Below, piece after piece: positions 8,314 through 17,521 of a stretch of 64,000 nucleotides of DNA (within the stretch, counting starts at the first letter, position 1; each line of letters opens with the position of its first letter). Origin of the DNA: an uncultured Bacteroidales bacterium (lineage in GTDB: Bacteria > Bacteroidota > Bacteroidia > Bacteroidales > F082); contig CALAZZ010000146.1 in the NCBI GenBank assembly GCA_937926515.1, positions 5,975-69,974 on the forward strand, written 5' to 3'. The notes beneath the pieces are model-generated. The model was not told where the DNA came from and searched no databases. It was given only the letters and a program-made list of their open reading frames with translations. The position numbers and the translations under genes are program-made.

Positions 8314-10017
8314 ATGGATAATTTCATTGTTTCGGCCCGGAAATACCGTCCATCAACATTTGACACTGTAGTTGGACAAACGGCCATTACCTCAACCTTG
8401 CAAAATGCGATAAAAAACAACATCCTTGCTCAAGCATTTTTATTTTGCGGCCCACGCGGAGTTGGCAAAACCACCTGTGCCCGTATCATGGCCAAGACCA
8501 TCAACTGCCTCGAACCTACCCCTGAAATGGAAGCCTGCGACAAATGCGAAAGTTGTGTGTCGTTCAACCGGTCGGCCTCATTCAACATACACGAGCTTGA
8601 TGCAGCCTCTAACAATTCGGTTGAAGACATCCGCAATCTTGTAGACCAGGTCCGCATACCCCCGCAAATAGGAAAGTATAAGATTTATATCATTGATGAG
8701 GTACACATGCTGTCTCAGGCCGCTTTCAATGCATTTTTGAAAACATTGGAGGAACCCCCGTCCTATGCTAAATTCATTCTCGCCACTACAGAAAAACACA
8801 AAATCATCCCAACCATACTTTCACGTTGTCAGATCTTTGATTTTAAGCGAATTACTGTTGATGATATCGCAAGCCACCTGGCCTATGTGGCAAAAAATGA
8901 AAAGGTGGTGGCAGAGGCCGAAGCACTGAATATCATTGCCCAAAAAGCCGATGGTGCATTGCGTGATGCCCTTTCCATTTTTGATCAGATGGTAAGTTTT
9001 TCAGGCAGCACCATCACCTATAAAGATGTGATCACCAACCTGAACGTGCTTGATTACGATTATTTTTTCCGCATTACCGAAAGCATGCTTCGTGGCGACA
9101 CCTCCAACACTTTGCTTATCATAAACGAAATAATCGATAACGGATTTGATGGTCAGCATTTTTTGATAGGCCTGGGCAAACACCTGCGGTCATTACTGGT
9201 TGCCAAAGACCCAGCAACAGTAAGTTTGATGGAAGTAAGCACCACCCTTGCAGAGCGTTACAGTGAACAGGCAGAGGAGTGTCCGGCCGATTTTCTTCTC
9301 AAGGCATTGAATATCAATAATACTTGCGATATCAATTACCGTACCAGCAACAACAAACGATTACATCTTGAAATTGCACTGCTACAGATTTGTGCCTTGC
9401 AGCAACAAGAACCTTCCGAAGTGCATCAGGTTCAATTGGCAAAACCTACAGAAAAACCGCCTCAACATAAAGTAAGTGAGACCGGTGGCAAAGCAAAGAC
9501 CTACAGCGCGAAGGAAGCGGACTCCAAAAAAGAGACTGAAGCCTCAGTTGTACGTGAAGTACCACCACCGATAGTTAAGAAATCAGCGTTCTCTATCAAT
9601 GAAATAATCAATAAAACACAGGAAAAGGATCAGGACCAAGAACCTGAAAAAGATACACCTTTCACCGTGGATGAATTAAGAGCAAGCTGGAAAGCATTTA
9701 TCCAACATTATAAAGAGAAGTCACCAAGTTTTGCTACTTCTTTATCAAGCTATGAACCCGAACTGGGAGACAATCATGAGATCCGGTTTAAAACAGATAA
9801 CAGTTTGATTGCCGAAGATAAGCTCAATATGAAGGCATTGACTGACTATCTTAAACACAGTTTGGACAATACCCTGATCAAACTGACCCCAGAGGTAACT
9901 GACAAGCCTAAGAAACTTGGCGCCTATACCGATAAAGAGAAGTTTGAAGAGATGGCCAGGAACAAGCCAATGCTGCATACACTCAAAGAAAAGCTTAACC
10001 TGGAATTGGATTTTTGA
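8314..10017 (+). CDS. dnaX: DNA polymerase III subunit gamma/tau
   Basis: A 567-residue clamp-loader ATPase. Residues 1-360 hold the conserved core: Walker A GPRGVGKTT at 46-54, a zinc module with C65, C75, C78 and C81, Walker B IIDEVH near 127-132, and the sensor region ATTEKHKIIPTILSRCQIFDF with the Ser-Arg-Cys motif. A low-complexity, Lys/Glu/Pro-rich linker (about 370-450) leads into a C-terminal region that in tau contacts the polymerase and helicase. Whether a short gamma form is made by frameshifting cannot be told; no obvious A6G-type slippery run with a strong hairpin was seen. Its 3' end overlaps the convergent TatD-type gene by 23 bases. Confidence 0.95.
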   Translation: MDNFIVSARKYRPSTFDTVVGQTAITSTLQNAIKNNILAQAFLFCGPRGVGKTTCARIMAKTINCLEPTPEMEACDKCESCVSFNRSASFNIHELDAASNNSVEDIRNLVDQVRIPPQIGKYKIYIIDEVHMLSQAAFNAFLKTLEEPPSYAKFILATTEKHKIIPTILSRCQIFDFKRITVDDIASHLAYVAKNEKVVAEAEALNIIAQKADGALRDALSIFDQMVSFSGSTITYKDVITNLNVLDYDYFFRITESMLRGDTSNTLLIINEIIDNGFDGQHFLIGLGKHLRSLLVAKDPATVSLMEVSTTLAERYSEQAEECPADFLLKALNINNTCDINYRTSNNKRLHLEIALLQICALQQQEPSEVHQVQLAKPTEKPPQHKVSETGGKAKTYSAKEADSKKETEASVVREVPPPIVKKSAFSINEIINKTQEKDQDQEPEKDTPFTVDELRASWKAFIQHYKEKSPSFATSLSSYEPELGDNHEIRFKTDNSLIAEDKLNMKALTDYLKHSLDNTLIKLTPEVTDKPKKLGAYTDKEKFEEMARNKPMLHTLKEKLNLELDF

Positions 10018-10672
10018 TCCGGAAATGTTGTAAGGCGTTTGCCAGTATTTTCTGCTTCAACTCCATCACTTCCAGCCCAAGAAGCTGAGCCGCCCTGTTA
10101 TAGACCAAGCTAATATCCATACCGCTGTCGTCGGTTTCCAGAAAAATGCAGGAAATTGGGACCTGACTGATTACTTCCGAAGATTTGTGTCCTTCATTCA
10201 AAATTGAAGGACCGAATGAAAGCAGGATATCATGTGCCAATAATTGTTCTGCTGTTTGTTTATTCCCCGCAAAACCATGTACGATCCAGCTACTCGCTTT
10301 ATGGAATTGCTTTTTTATATGGATCAGGTCAGCATAGCTGCGTACGGCATGTATAAGCAAGGGCAAATGCAATTCAACAGCCAGATCAGCTTGCAACTCA
10401 AATATTTGCGTTTGCAATTCTACCGGCACTGCTATGGCACGATCGATGCCTGCTTCTCCTAAAGCACACAAGCCAGGGATGAACAAATCTTTGATGAAAC
10501 GTTTTTCTATTTCCTTGGCTTTCATGCTTAAAAGCTGCCACGGATGTATTCCCAGACTATTATAAACAGAAATGGATTGAGATAAACCCTCTCCGGCCAT
10601 CACATTATTGACGGCTAACACATCCTCAGGGGCTGGCTTCTTTATATGTGTATGTATATCAACATAAAACAT
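9995..10672 (-). CDS. TatD-family metal-dependent hydrolase
   Basis: A 225-residue TIM-barrel hydrolase of the amidohydrolase superfamily. The metal site follows the TatD order: HTH in YVDIHTHIKK, Glu in LGEAGIDR, His in LLIHAVRSY, His in WIVHGFAGN, and Asp in FLETDDSG. TatD proteins are nucleases or quality-control hydrolases, so the role stays open. The start is set at MFYVDIHTH (10672), because the HTH motif lies within about 10 residues of the N terminus in the family; the frame runs to 10720. It lies 38 bases after the asparaginase gene on the same strand and overlaps dnaX tail to tail. Confidence 0.85.
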   Translation of the reverse strand: MFYVDIHTHIKKPAPEDVLAVNNVMAGEGLSQSISVYNSLGIHPWQLLSMKAKEIEKRFIKDLFIPGLCALGEAGIDRAIAVPVELQTQIFELQADLAVELHLPLLIHAVRSYADLIHIKKQFHKASSWIVHGFAGNKQTAEQLLAHDILLSFGPSILNEGHKSSEVISQVPISCIFLETDDSGMDISLVYNRAAQLLGLEVMELKQKILANALQHFRIKNPIPG

Positions 10673-10710
10673 ATCTATCCTGGTATTTACCCTGACCATT
10701 GATGAGTAGG

Positions 10711-11709
10711 TTACTCCCACTCCAACATATAGGGTACGTCAACAAGCACATTGTTACCTCCCTGATGCAAGGCATATTGAAATCCCGCACGAAGGGCATA
10801 AGCACCGGTCTGTCCGCTCTTGCTCAGAGCAATCAAGCCGATCTGCAACTGTTCATGATCTCCTGCAAACTCCAGCATTCTTTCTACCGCTTTCCTGCAT
10901 GCATCTGCAGGTGAAAAGCCATTTCGCATATACTCTACCACCATAAAGCTGCCCAATGTACGCATGATATATTCACCTTCGCCTGTAGCTGTTGCAGCTC
11001 CCACTTTGTTATCAACATATAACCCGGCTCCAATGATGGGCGAGTCACCTACCCTGCCGGGATGCTTAAATGCCATACCGCTTGTGGTACAGGCACCTGC
11101 CATATCTCCCACTTTATCCATAGCCAGCAGCCCGATCGTATCATGGTTTTCCCAATTGGCTTCAGGAGCATAATGTGCGCCGGAAGCCTTCCACTTCTCC
11201 CATATGGCTTTCATGGCCGGAGTTAACAGATTCTCCTTTCTAAAATCATGCGCCAATGCAAATTGCAATGCCCCGTCACCACTAAGCATAATATGAGGTG
11301 TTTTTTCCATTACCTTGCGTGCAACCGAAATTGGATGCTTGATGTACTTCAAATAACTCACCGAACCACAATTGCCATCAGGTCCCATGATACAGGCATC
11401 CAATGTAACCTCTCCACCGGCATCGGGATAACCACCAAAGCCGACGCTATTTATTTCCGGATCTGCTTCCGTAACATTCACGCCTTTCTCAACAGCATCG
11501 AGCACAGTATTGCCATTAAGCAACTGTTGCATGGCAGCCTCATTGGCAGCCAAACCATGACTCCAGGTTGAGATAATGATTGGTGGAGCCAGTGCTTCGT
11601 TATTTTCAGTTCCGGGCAATGCATCCATAGCATTCAGGAGCTTCGATCCGCCCATGGAGGCAAAAGCAGCCAAGAGGGTATGTTTAATAAAGTTTCTTCG
11701 ATCAGGCAT
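10711..11709 (-). CDS. N(4)-(beta-N-acetylglucosaminyl)-L-asparaginase (glycosylasparaginase)
   Basis: A 332-residue Ntn-hydrolase. The precursor is expected to cut itself before T191 in ENHDTIGLLA, exposing the nucleophilic threonine. GRVGDSPIIGAGLYVDN and ATATGEGEYIMR are the conserved substrate-loop motifs of the glycosylasparaginase group, which splits the GlcNAc-Asn bond of glycopeptides. The N terminus MPDRRNFIKHTLLAAFAS is a twin-arginine export signal, so the enzyme should act in the periplasm. The gene overlaps the stop of the upstream sugar transporter by 8 bases, suggesting one operon. A plain isoaspartyl peptidase activity is the main alternative. Confidence 0.9.
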   Translation of the reverse strand: MPDRRNFIKHTLLAAFASMGGSKLLNAMDALPGTENNEALAPPIIISTWSHGLAANEAAMQQLLNGNTVLDAVEKGVNVTEADPEINSVGFGGYPDAGGEVTLDACIMGPDGNCGSVSYLKYIKHPISVARKVMEKTPHIMLSGDGALQFALAHDFRKENLLTPAMKAIWEKWKASGAHYAPEANWENHDTIGLLAMDKVGDMAGACTTSGMAFKHPGRVGDSPIIGAGLYVDNKVGAATATGEGEYIMRTLGSFMVVEYMRNGFSPADACRKAVERMLEFAGDHEQLQIGLIALSKSGQTGAYALRAGFQYALHQGGNNVLVDVPYMLEWE

Positions 11710-13024
11710 ATGCTGATTGTTTTATTCTACTGCCATAGTGGCCATAGAAGGAAATATAAATATAACATAGAACAGGTATGATAAATGCGGCTTGCAACCC
11801 GATAATATCAGCCAGCGCACCGTAAAGTGGAGGAATAATGGCGCCACCCACGATGGCCGTACACAAAATACCAGAACCCTGAGCGGTATTTTGTCCTAAA
11901 CGATTGATCGCTAAGGTAAATATGGTTGGAAACATGATTGAATTGAACAACCCGATCATCAAAACTGACCAAAAGGCAACATAAGCCTCAGCCATGATGG
12001 TTATAAGCAGTAATCCAACATTTATAATGCCATAAACGGCAACAAGTCGGCCGGGTTTAACAAACCGGAGTAGCCAGGACCCGATAAACCGACCGACCAT
12101 GGCACCACCCCAGTAAAAGAACACAAAAGTACCCGCGAGGCGTGCCGGGTTCATTTGCAAGATGTCGTTTCCGGACAAGGTGGAAGCGAGCCAGGTCATC
12201 AGCCCGCTATGCTCAACCAGTGAAGCAACATCCAGCGAAAGAAAGTAATTGACCAAATAGCTGCCAATTGTTACTTCTGCCCCCACATACAGAAATATCC
12301 CCAAAGCACCAAGCATGAGGTGCCGATGTTTCACAGCGCTTCGGTAGCTGCCTGACTTGTCCTGATCGGTTTCCAATATTTTCGGAAGGCGCAGTAAACC
12401 AAATACTAAAGCTAGCACAAGCAGTGTAACGGCCAGAAACAGGAATGGATTTTGAACTGCTGCCGCTTCAGCAGAATAATAGGCTACACGCGCAGCATCG
12501 GAAAGGGCCATGATCTGAGATGAGTTCAATACCGTTGCATCCAAAATAAAGGCTGCACTAACCAAAGGAGCCAGTGTAGTGCCCAACGAATTGAATGCTT
12601 GCGACAGGTTAAGTCGGCTTGAAGCCAATTGTGGCGGGCCAAGTACCGAAACGTATGGATTCGCTGCCACCTGCAATATAGTTATCCCACTTGCCAGCAA
12701 GAACAAGGCAAATAGAAACAAACCGAAAACCCGGTAACTCGCAGCCGGAAAGAACAATAAACAGGCTATACCCATAATAAGCAATCCTGCCACAACACCA
12801 CGTTTATAACCAACACGCGAAATTAGGTAACCACCTGGAATCGACACTACAGCATAGGCTGTAAAAAATGAAAATTGTACCATACCGGCTTGAAAATATG
12901 TGAGTTCAAACACATCGCGGAGCCGTGGTATGAGTGCGTCAACCATAACTGTTATAAAGCCCCACATAAAAAATAAGCCCGTCATCATGGCAAAAGGCAG
13001 GGCATAACGATTACTGCTTTGCAT
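11702..13024 (-). CDS. FucP/NagP-type sugar:H+ symporter (major facilitator superfamily)
   Basis: A 440-residue, about 12-helix permease. Family marks of the FucP group are GGYLISRVGYKRGVV between helices 2 and 3 and LQVAANPYVSVLG followed by RLNLSQAFNSLGT in the fourth and fifth helices. These proteins import fucose, glucose, galactose or N-acetylglucosamine. The overlapping glycosylasparaginase gene suggests N-acetylglucosamine or another sugar released from glycoproteins, which is inference. A near-match to the promoter box (TACCTTTA, 13066-13073) lies 42 bases upstream. Confidence 0.9.
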   Translation of the reverse strand: MQSSNRYALPFAMMTGLFFMWGFITVMVDALIPRLRDVFELTYFQAGMVQFSFFTAYAVVSIPGGYLISRVGYKRGVVAGLLIMGIACLLFFPAASYRVFGLFLFALFLLASGITILQVAANPYVSVLGPPQLASSRLNLSQAFNSLGTTLAPLVSAAFILDATVLNSSQIMALSDAARVAYYSAEAAAVQNPFLFLAVTLLVLALVFGLLRLPKILETDQDKSGSYRSAVKHRHLMLGALGIFLYVGAEVTIGSYLVNYFLSLDVASLVEHSGLMTWLASTLSGNDILQMNPARLAGTFVFFYWGGAMVGRFIGSWLLRFVKPGRLVAVYGIINVGLLLITIMAEAYVAFWSVLMIGLFNSIMFPTIFTLAINRLGQNTAQGSGILCTAIVGGAIIPPLYGALADIIGLQAAFIIPVLCYIYISFYGHYGSRIKQSAYA

Positions 13025-13214
13025 ACATTACAGTTTAGGTGGAAGAGTTTAATACATATGAGGTGTAAAGGTATAAGAAATCGTTTATTATCCGGAATGA
13101 AAAATATGAGGTTAAACCTTTGATTTCAACAGTTAAATCAATAATTTTACAAAATATGTTCATATTCATCATTTTATATATGAAACCGATTGATAAAAAA
13201 ATATGATCTGAATC

Positions 13215-14333
13215 ATGAAAACAATGCCCTACATACTTTTCACGATAATGTTGCTTGCCTGCAAAGCTGACAACAACCCTCAGAATAATGATTCACCGGT
13301 TCCGGGTGAACTGAGTTTTAAAATTGAAATCCTGGCTGAAGGTCTTGAAAACCCATGGAGCATGGCTTTCATGCCCGACGGCCGCGTACTGATTGCCGAG
13401 CGGCCGGGCCGTTTGCGCATTTATCAAAACGGTGAGTTGCTGCCTGAACCTGTTGAAGGCATCCCACAAGCATGGGCTCATGGTCAAGGTGGATTATTGG
13501 ATGTGGCGCTGCATCCGGACTATAGTACAAATGACTGGATATATTTAGGTTACGCTCGGCGTGGTGACCAAGGTGGCAACACCGCCATTTCGCGTGTACG
13601 TTTACAGGGAAGTCAAGTAATAGAAGAAGAACTGATTTTTCATGGCATACCACATACCACTGCAGGGGTGCATTTCGGTACTCGGCTTTTGTTTGATGAG
13701 GATCATTATCTGTACTTCACCATTGGTGACAGGGGCGTCATGCAGAATGCCCAGAACCTGGAGAACCATAACGGAAAAATTTTGCGCTTACATGATGATG
13801 GTCGCATTCCAGAAGACAACCCCTTTGTAAATGAACAAAATGCAATGTCGGAGATTTGGAACTATGGCCACCGAAACATACAGGGGATGGCATGGCATCC
13901 ACTAGGCGGTGAATTGTGGACTCATGAACATGGTCCACGTGGAGGTGATGAAATCAATATTGAGATGAAAGGTGAAAACTATGGCTGGCCTCGTGTAACA
14001 CATGGTATAAACTATAATGGAAGCATCATCACCCCTGACACTACATTGGCGGGTATGGTTGACCCCATACACCACTGGACGCCTTCGATTGCCCCATGTG
14101 GTATGTGTTTCGTCACAAGCGACAGGTATCCTCAATGGAAAAATAACCTGCTCGTAGGTGCCCTTGCCGGGCAACATATTCAACGTTTGGTACTTGATGG
14201 CACCAAAGTGGTACATACTGAGCGCCTGCTGGAAGGCAGGGCACGTTTTCGCGATATTCGTGAGGGTCCTGATGGTTATATCTATGTACTTACTGAAGGG
14301 CCAGGGCAGTTTTTTAGGATTGTACCGGAATGA
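13215..14333 (+). CDS. PQQ-type sugar dehydrogenase (glucose/sorbosone dehydrogenase family), lipoprotein
   Basis: A 372-residue lipoprotein with lipobox MLLAC at the end of a short signal. The mature part is a six-bladed propeller of the soluble aldose dehydrogenase type: LENPWSMAFMPDGRVLIAER, VALHPDY, GVHFGTRL, the catalytic-region IWNYGHRNIQGMAWHP, and EHGPRGGDEINIE, which carries ligands of the Ca-PQQ site in relatives. It would oxidise aldose sugars in the periplasm or at the outer membrane. No PQQ biosynthesis gene lies in the window, so the cofactor may be scavenged or absent. A short inverted repeat straddles its stop codon. Confidence 0.88.
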   Translation: MKTMPYILFTIMLLACKADNNPQNNDSPVPGELSFKIEILAEGLENPWSMAFMPDGRVLIAERPGRLRIYQNGELLPEPVEGIPQAWAHGQGGLLDVALHPDYSTNDWIYLGYARRGDQGGNTAISRVRLQGSQVIEEELIFHGIPHTTAGVHFGTRLLFDEDHYLYFTIGDRGVMQNAQNLENHNGKILRLHDDGRIPEDNPFVNEQNAMSEIWNYGHRNIQGMAWHPLGGELWTHEHGPRGGDEINIEMKGENYGWPRVTHGINYNGSIITPDTTLAGMVDPIHHWTPSIAPCGMCFVTSDRYPQWKNNLLVGALAGQHIQRLVLDGTKVVHTERLLEGRARFRDIREGPDGYIYVLTEGPGQFFRIVPE

Positions 14334-14371
14334 TTTCCGGAATAAGCTAAAATTTCATCCTACAAAACAGA

Positions 14372-14403
14372 TTTGATTTCATTCCCGAGCATGTTTATAT
14401 TTG
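14372..14403 (+). promoter_or_regulatory. Promoter of the beta-helix T9SS cargo gene
   Basis: TTTG (14372-14375), 20 bases, then TATATTTG (14396-14403): both elements of the Bacteroidota sigma-ABfr consensus at the expected spacing. It is the best promoter in the window. It leaves a leader of roughly 75-80 bases and excludes a start upstream of it. Confidence 0.65.
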
Positions 14404-14486
14404 TCAAAAAAAATCGGCAGCTTGCAGGCCTGAATATCATAACAAACCCTATACAGCTATCATTTAAACACACAAAACAGTGCCAT

Positions 14487-16469
14487 ATGAGAAACATAGT
14501 TACATTATTTACAATCATATTATCGTTAATTTGTTTTCAGTCGTATGCCCAATACACCACCCCCGGAAATAACCTGAGCCTCACACTCAATGACCTGGTT
14601 AACAATTCAGGTGGGGTGGTCACTTTTTCAAATGGGACCTACTTCATCAATAACACCTTAACCATTGCTGCCACTGACACCTTGAAAATTACTACGCCCG
14701 AAACCATTCGCACTGCAGCCACTATCCGTCTCGAAGTAGAAGGTACGATCATCTCAAACCCGGCAAGCGGACAAGTTTTATTTTCTGCAATGGACACCAC
14801 CTCGGCAGCACAAAATTTCAGGGGCTTTCGCTTTGACGATTCCAACGGTAATATTTTCCGAAATACAGCAGTCACCCATGGTGGTGGCCTTCAACTGATC
14901 AGCAGTGAAGCTTTGTTCGAATATTGTACATTCCGCCGTAACGGATCGAGCAATGTATCTGCAGCGATTACTTACAGCTCGTGCAGTCCAATTATCCGAT
15001 ACTGTCATTTTATTGAGAACGAACGCTCAGCCATTGGTTCTGGCGCCAATGTGCTTGGATCGCCGCATATCATGTATAATACTTTCATCCACAATACGAC
15101 TGACAACAGCAATCGACCTCAGATCAACCTGGGGCCGGGCAGCGCCGACACCTTATATATTGTTGGCAATTATGTTGAAGGGCTGCATGACAATGCCGGT
15201 GGCATAGGCATCAGCAACCTGGTAGGGGCCGGAAGTACCAAAGCAGTTATCCGTGACAATTATATTGTGAATAACCGCTATGGGTTTGCGCAGATTGGCA
15301 ATAACATCAGTACAGTTATCAGGGATAATGTTCTTAAAGATAATAATATACAAAATCAACCAGCCATTGGTGGCAGCGGATTGAACTTTCAGGCGGCAGG
15401 CAGCGGAAACACGGCAATAGTCAGGCGCAACATCATTACAGGAAACCTTTGGGGCATTACCATTATTGACCAGGCTCAACCCAACTTTGGTACAGGTTTC
15501 GATCAGGGTCGCAATGTAATCTATGAAAATGGGAATTCCGGACAAACCTATGCACTTTATAATAATACGGCACTCAGTATAAACGCTCTTGGAAATTATT
15601 GGGGAACCAATGATGTGGCTGTGGCTGAGGACTATATCTTCCATCAGCCTGATGACCCCAGCCTTGGTTTGGTCAATTATCAACCCATACTTCAAATGTT
15701 CCCAAACATTGATGCCTTTTTATTTCTGGCGGCCGACAATCCGCAACTGACTCAGAATGTTATTGGCAGCATTGATCCAAATGCCTATACCATCGATGCA
15801 TTGTTCCCCCCAGGCACCGATTTGACTAATTTGATCCCGACAATTGAGATTCCCCTGGGAGCCACAGTTAACCCTGAGAGTGGCTCAGGGCAGAATTTCA
15901 CACAAGCTGTTATATACACCGTGGAGGTTCCACACGGTGAGCAGCAACAATGGACCGTGAATGCAGGGTTTGAACAAGCTGCCTATGACATTACATTTGG
16001 CATTACAGATCTGGAATCAGGATTACCAATCGAGAACGTCAGCGTTGAAGTTGAAGATATTGGCATTCAATTTACAGATGAAAATGGCATAACCGTATTC
16101 ACCGAATTGGAGCCTGGCACCTACATTTGGATCATCACCAAAGAAGGGTATTATGACCAAATGGGCGAAATAGAAGTGATCGATCAGGACGTGGAAGTAA
16201 TGATTGCCCTGGAATTGATCACCAGCCTAACCGAATATGATACAAAACAAGCACAGGTTTTTCCCAATCCGACAACTAACCAGGTTATGATTAAATATCC
16301 GGGAATCACTTCATTTTCTGTTATCGATATGAATGGAAATACCATAATACGTCCCAGACGTATTGAAAAAGAGTTGCTTTTGGAAATCGGTAACTGGCCA
16401 AAAGGAATTTACTTGTTCAATTTTGATCATGATAATAGTATTCAGGTGATCAATATTATCAAGGAATAA
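14487..16469 (+). CDS. Secreted right-handed beta-helix protein with T9SS sorting domain
   Basis: A 660-residue exported protein. A signal peptide (MRNIVTLFTIILSLICFQSYAQ) is followed by a right-handed parallel beta-helix from about residue 90 to 400, with Asn-rich turns such as VIRDNYIVNNRYGF and VIRDNVLKDNNI. Next comes a cadherin/Ig-like region, then a carboxypeptidase-regulatory-like repeat (LESGLPIENVSVEVED) and a type A C-terminal sorting domain (VFPNPTTNQVMIKY, KGIYLFNFD). It should cross the outer membrane by the T9SS encoded about 27 kb away. Such helices often bind or cut polysaccharides, but no catalytic motif is recognised. The start is the ATG at 14487, supported by the signal peptide and upstream promoter. 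Confidence 0.88.
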   Translation: MRNIVTLFTIILSLICFQSYAQYTTPGNNLSLTLNDLVNNSGGVVTFSNGTYFINNTLTIAATDTLKITTPETIRTAATIRLEVEGTIISNPASGQVLFSAMDTTSAAQNFRGFRFDDSNGNIFRNTAVTHGGGLQLISSEALFEYCTFRRNGSSNVSAAITYSSCSPIIRYCHFIENERSAIGSGANVLGSPHIMYNTFIHNTTDNSNRPQINLGPGSADTLYIVGNYVEGLHDNAGGIGISNLVGAGSTKAVIRDNYIVNNRYGFAQIGNNISTVIRDNVLKDNNIQNQPAIGGSGLNFQAAGSGNTAIVRRNIITGNLWGITIIDQAQPNFGTGFDQGRNVIYENGNSGQTYALYNNTALSINALGNYWGTNDVAVAEDYIFHQPDDPSLGLVNYQPILQMFPNIDAFLFLAADNPQLTQNVIGSIDPNAYTIDALFPPGTDLTNLIPTIEIPLGATVNPESGSGQNFTQAVIYTVEVPHGEQQQWTVNAGFEQAAYDITFGITDLESGLPIENVSVEVEDIGIQFTDENGITVFTELEPGTYIWIITKEGYYDQMGEIEVIDQDVEVMIALELITSLTEYDTKQAQVFPNPTTNQVMIKYPGITSFSVIDMNGNTIIRPRRIEKELLLEIGNWPKGIYLFNFDHDNSIQVINIIKE

Positions 16470-16533
16470 ATGAAAAATAACCTTGAATCTTTTTGGTACA
16501 AATTAGATTCATTGATATAAAAAACATCATTCC

Positions 16534-17415
16534 ATGAAAACAAAAATCACTCAAATTGTAATTGTGGGTACGATTTTTACTATTGTTTCATGTAGTTTTT
16601 CGTCAAAAAACAATTTAGGAGTTATGAAGATGCAATGCGAAGTAGCAGGCAGCGGAACCCCTATTGTTCTTGTGCCTGGAGGCTTAACCGGTTGGTCAAG
16701 CTGGGAGCCTTTTGTAAAATTATTTTCTAACACAAGGACAGTTATTCGTGTTCAATTACTTGGTGTTCAACTTGGCTTAGAAAATCGTCAACTACCCGAA
16801 TATTATTCAGTTAAGACAGAAAGTGAAGCACTTGCAGCAACACTGGATTCTTTAGGATACACCATGCCGGTTGATGTGGTGGCATGGTCTTATGGTGCTT
16901 TTACATCCCTTGAGTTTGCACTTGACCATCCTGACAGGATCCGCACTTTGACCCTTATTGAACCACCAGCTTTGTGGGTACTCAAAGCCACAGGAAAATG
17001 GGACGAAGAAGCACAGAGCACGGCCAATTTTATGCAAACATTTCATGGGGAAATTTCTGAAGCAATGCTTGCTGATTTTTTGGTGCATGCAGGGTTTGTT
17101 CAGCCTGGTCATTCTGCCAGAGATTTACCACAATGGAATACTTGGATTCCTTATAGGCGTTCATTGCGTATGAATCCTTTTATAATATCTAATAATGATG
17201 TGCAGAAACTCAGAAATTTCAAGGCTCCGACCTTACTAGTTAAAGGAACAGGCTCTACAACCTGGTTACATAACATCATTGAAGGGCTTTCCGAAACCAT
17301 CCCCAACGCGCATGTTATAGAATTGCCAGGAGGACATGCGCCCCATCTTGTATCCAATGAGCGTTTCCTAGCGGAGTTGGACAAATTTCAATCCAACCGA
17401 AGCAGTATTGATTAG
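16534..17415 (+). CDS. Alpha/beta hydrolase lipoprotein
   Basis: A 293-residue alpha/beta-hydrolase fold protein. The N terminus (MKTKITQIVIVGTIFTIVSC) carries a lipobox, so it is probably lipid-anchored outside the cytoplasm. The nucleophile elbow is AWSYGA, with Ala in place of the first Gly of GxSxG; the oxyanion strand is IVLVPGGLTGWSSW, and the catalytic His lies in PGGHAPHLV. Substrate unknown. It stands alone, 64 bases after the beta-helix gene, with no clear promoter box. Confidence 0.85.
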   Translation: MKTKITQIVIVGTIFTIVSCSFSSKNNLGVMKMQCEVAGSGTPIVLVPGGLTGWSSWEPFVKLFSNTRTVIRVQLLGVQLGLENRQLPEYYSVKTESEALAATLDSLGYTMPVDVVAWSYGAFTSLEFALDHPDRIRTLTLIEPPALWVLKATGKWDEEAQSTANFMQTFHGEISEAMLADFLVHAGFVQPGHSARDLPQWNTWIPYRRSLRMNPFIISNNDVQKLRNFKAPTLLVKGTGSTTWLHNIIEGLSETIPNAHVIELPGGHAPHLVSNERFLAELDKFQSNRSSID

Positions 17416-17521
17416 CACTTTCTGAAGGCTGATTTCGCTAAGAAATTAGTCACTATTATAGGTCAGATCAAGCCAAGCTGGAGGTTCAGTTGTAATAAAC
17501 CTTAAATGCAGCCTCAACCTT

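Noticed and set aside
9400..9660. Search for a dnaX programmed frameshift site
   Set aside because: A-rich runs occur in the linker, but no slippery heptamer with a following strong hairpin was seen.
14325..14340. CCGGAA/TTCCGG inverted repeat around the stop codon of the sugar dehydrogenase gene
   Set aside because: Stem of six pairs with no T run after it; not a convincing terminator.
15153..15695. 180-codon frame antisense to the beta-helix gene
   Set aside because: Shadow of a repetitive coding sequence; no promoter, no recognisable domain, and the sense gene has full domain support.
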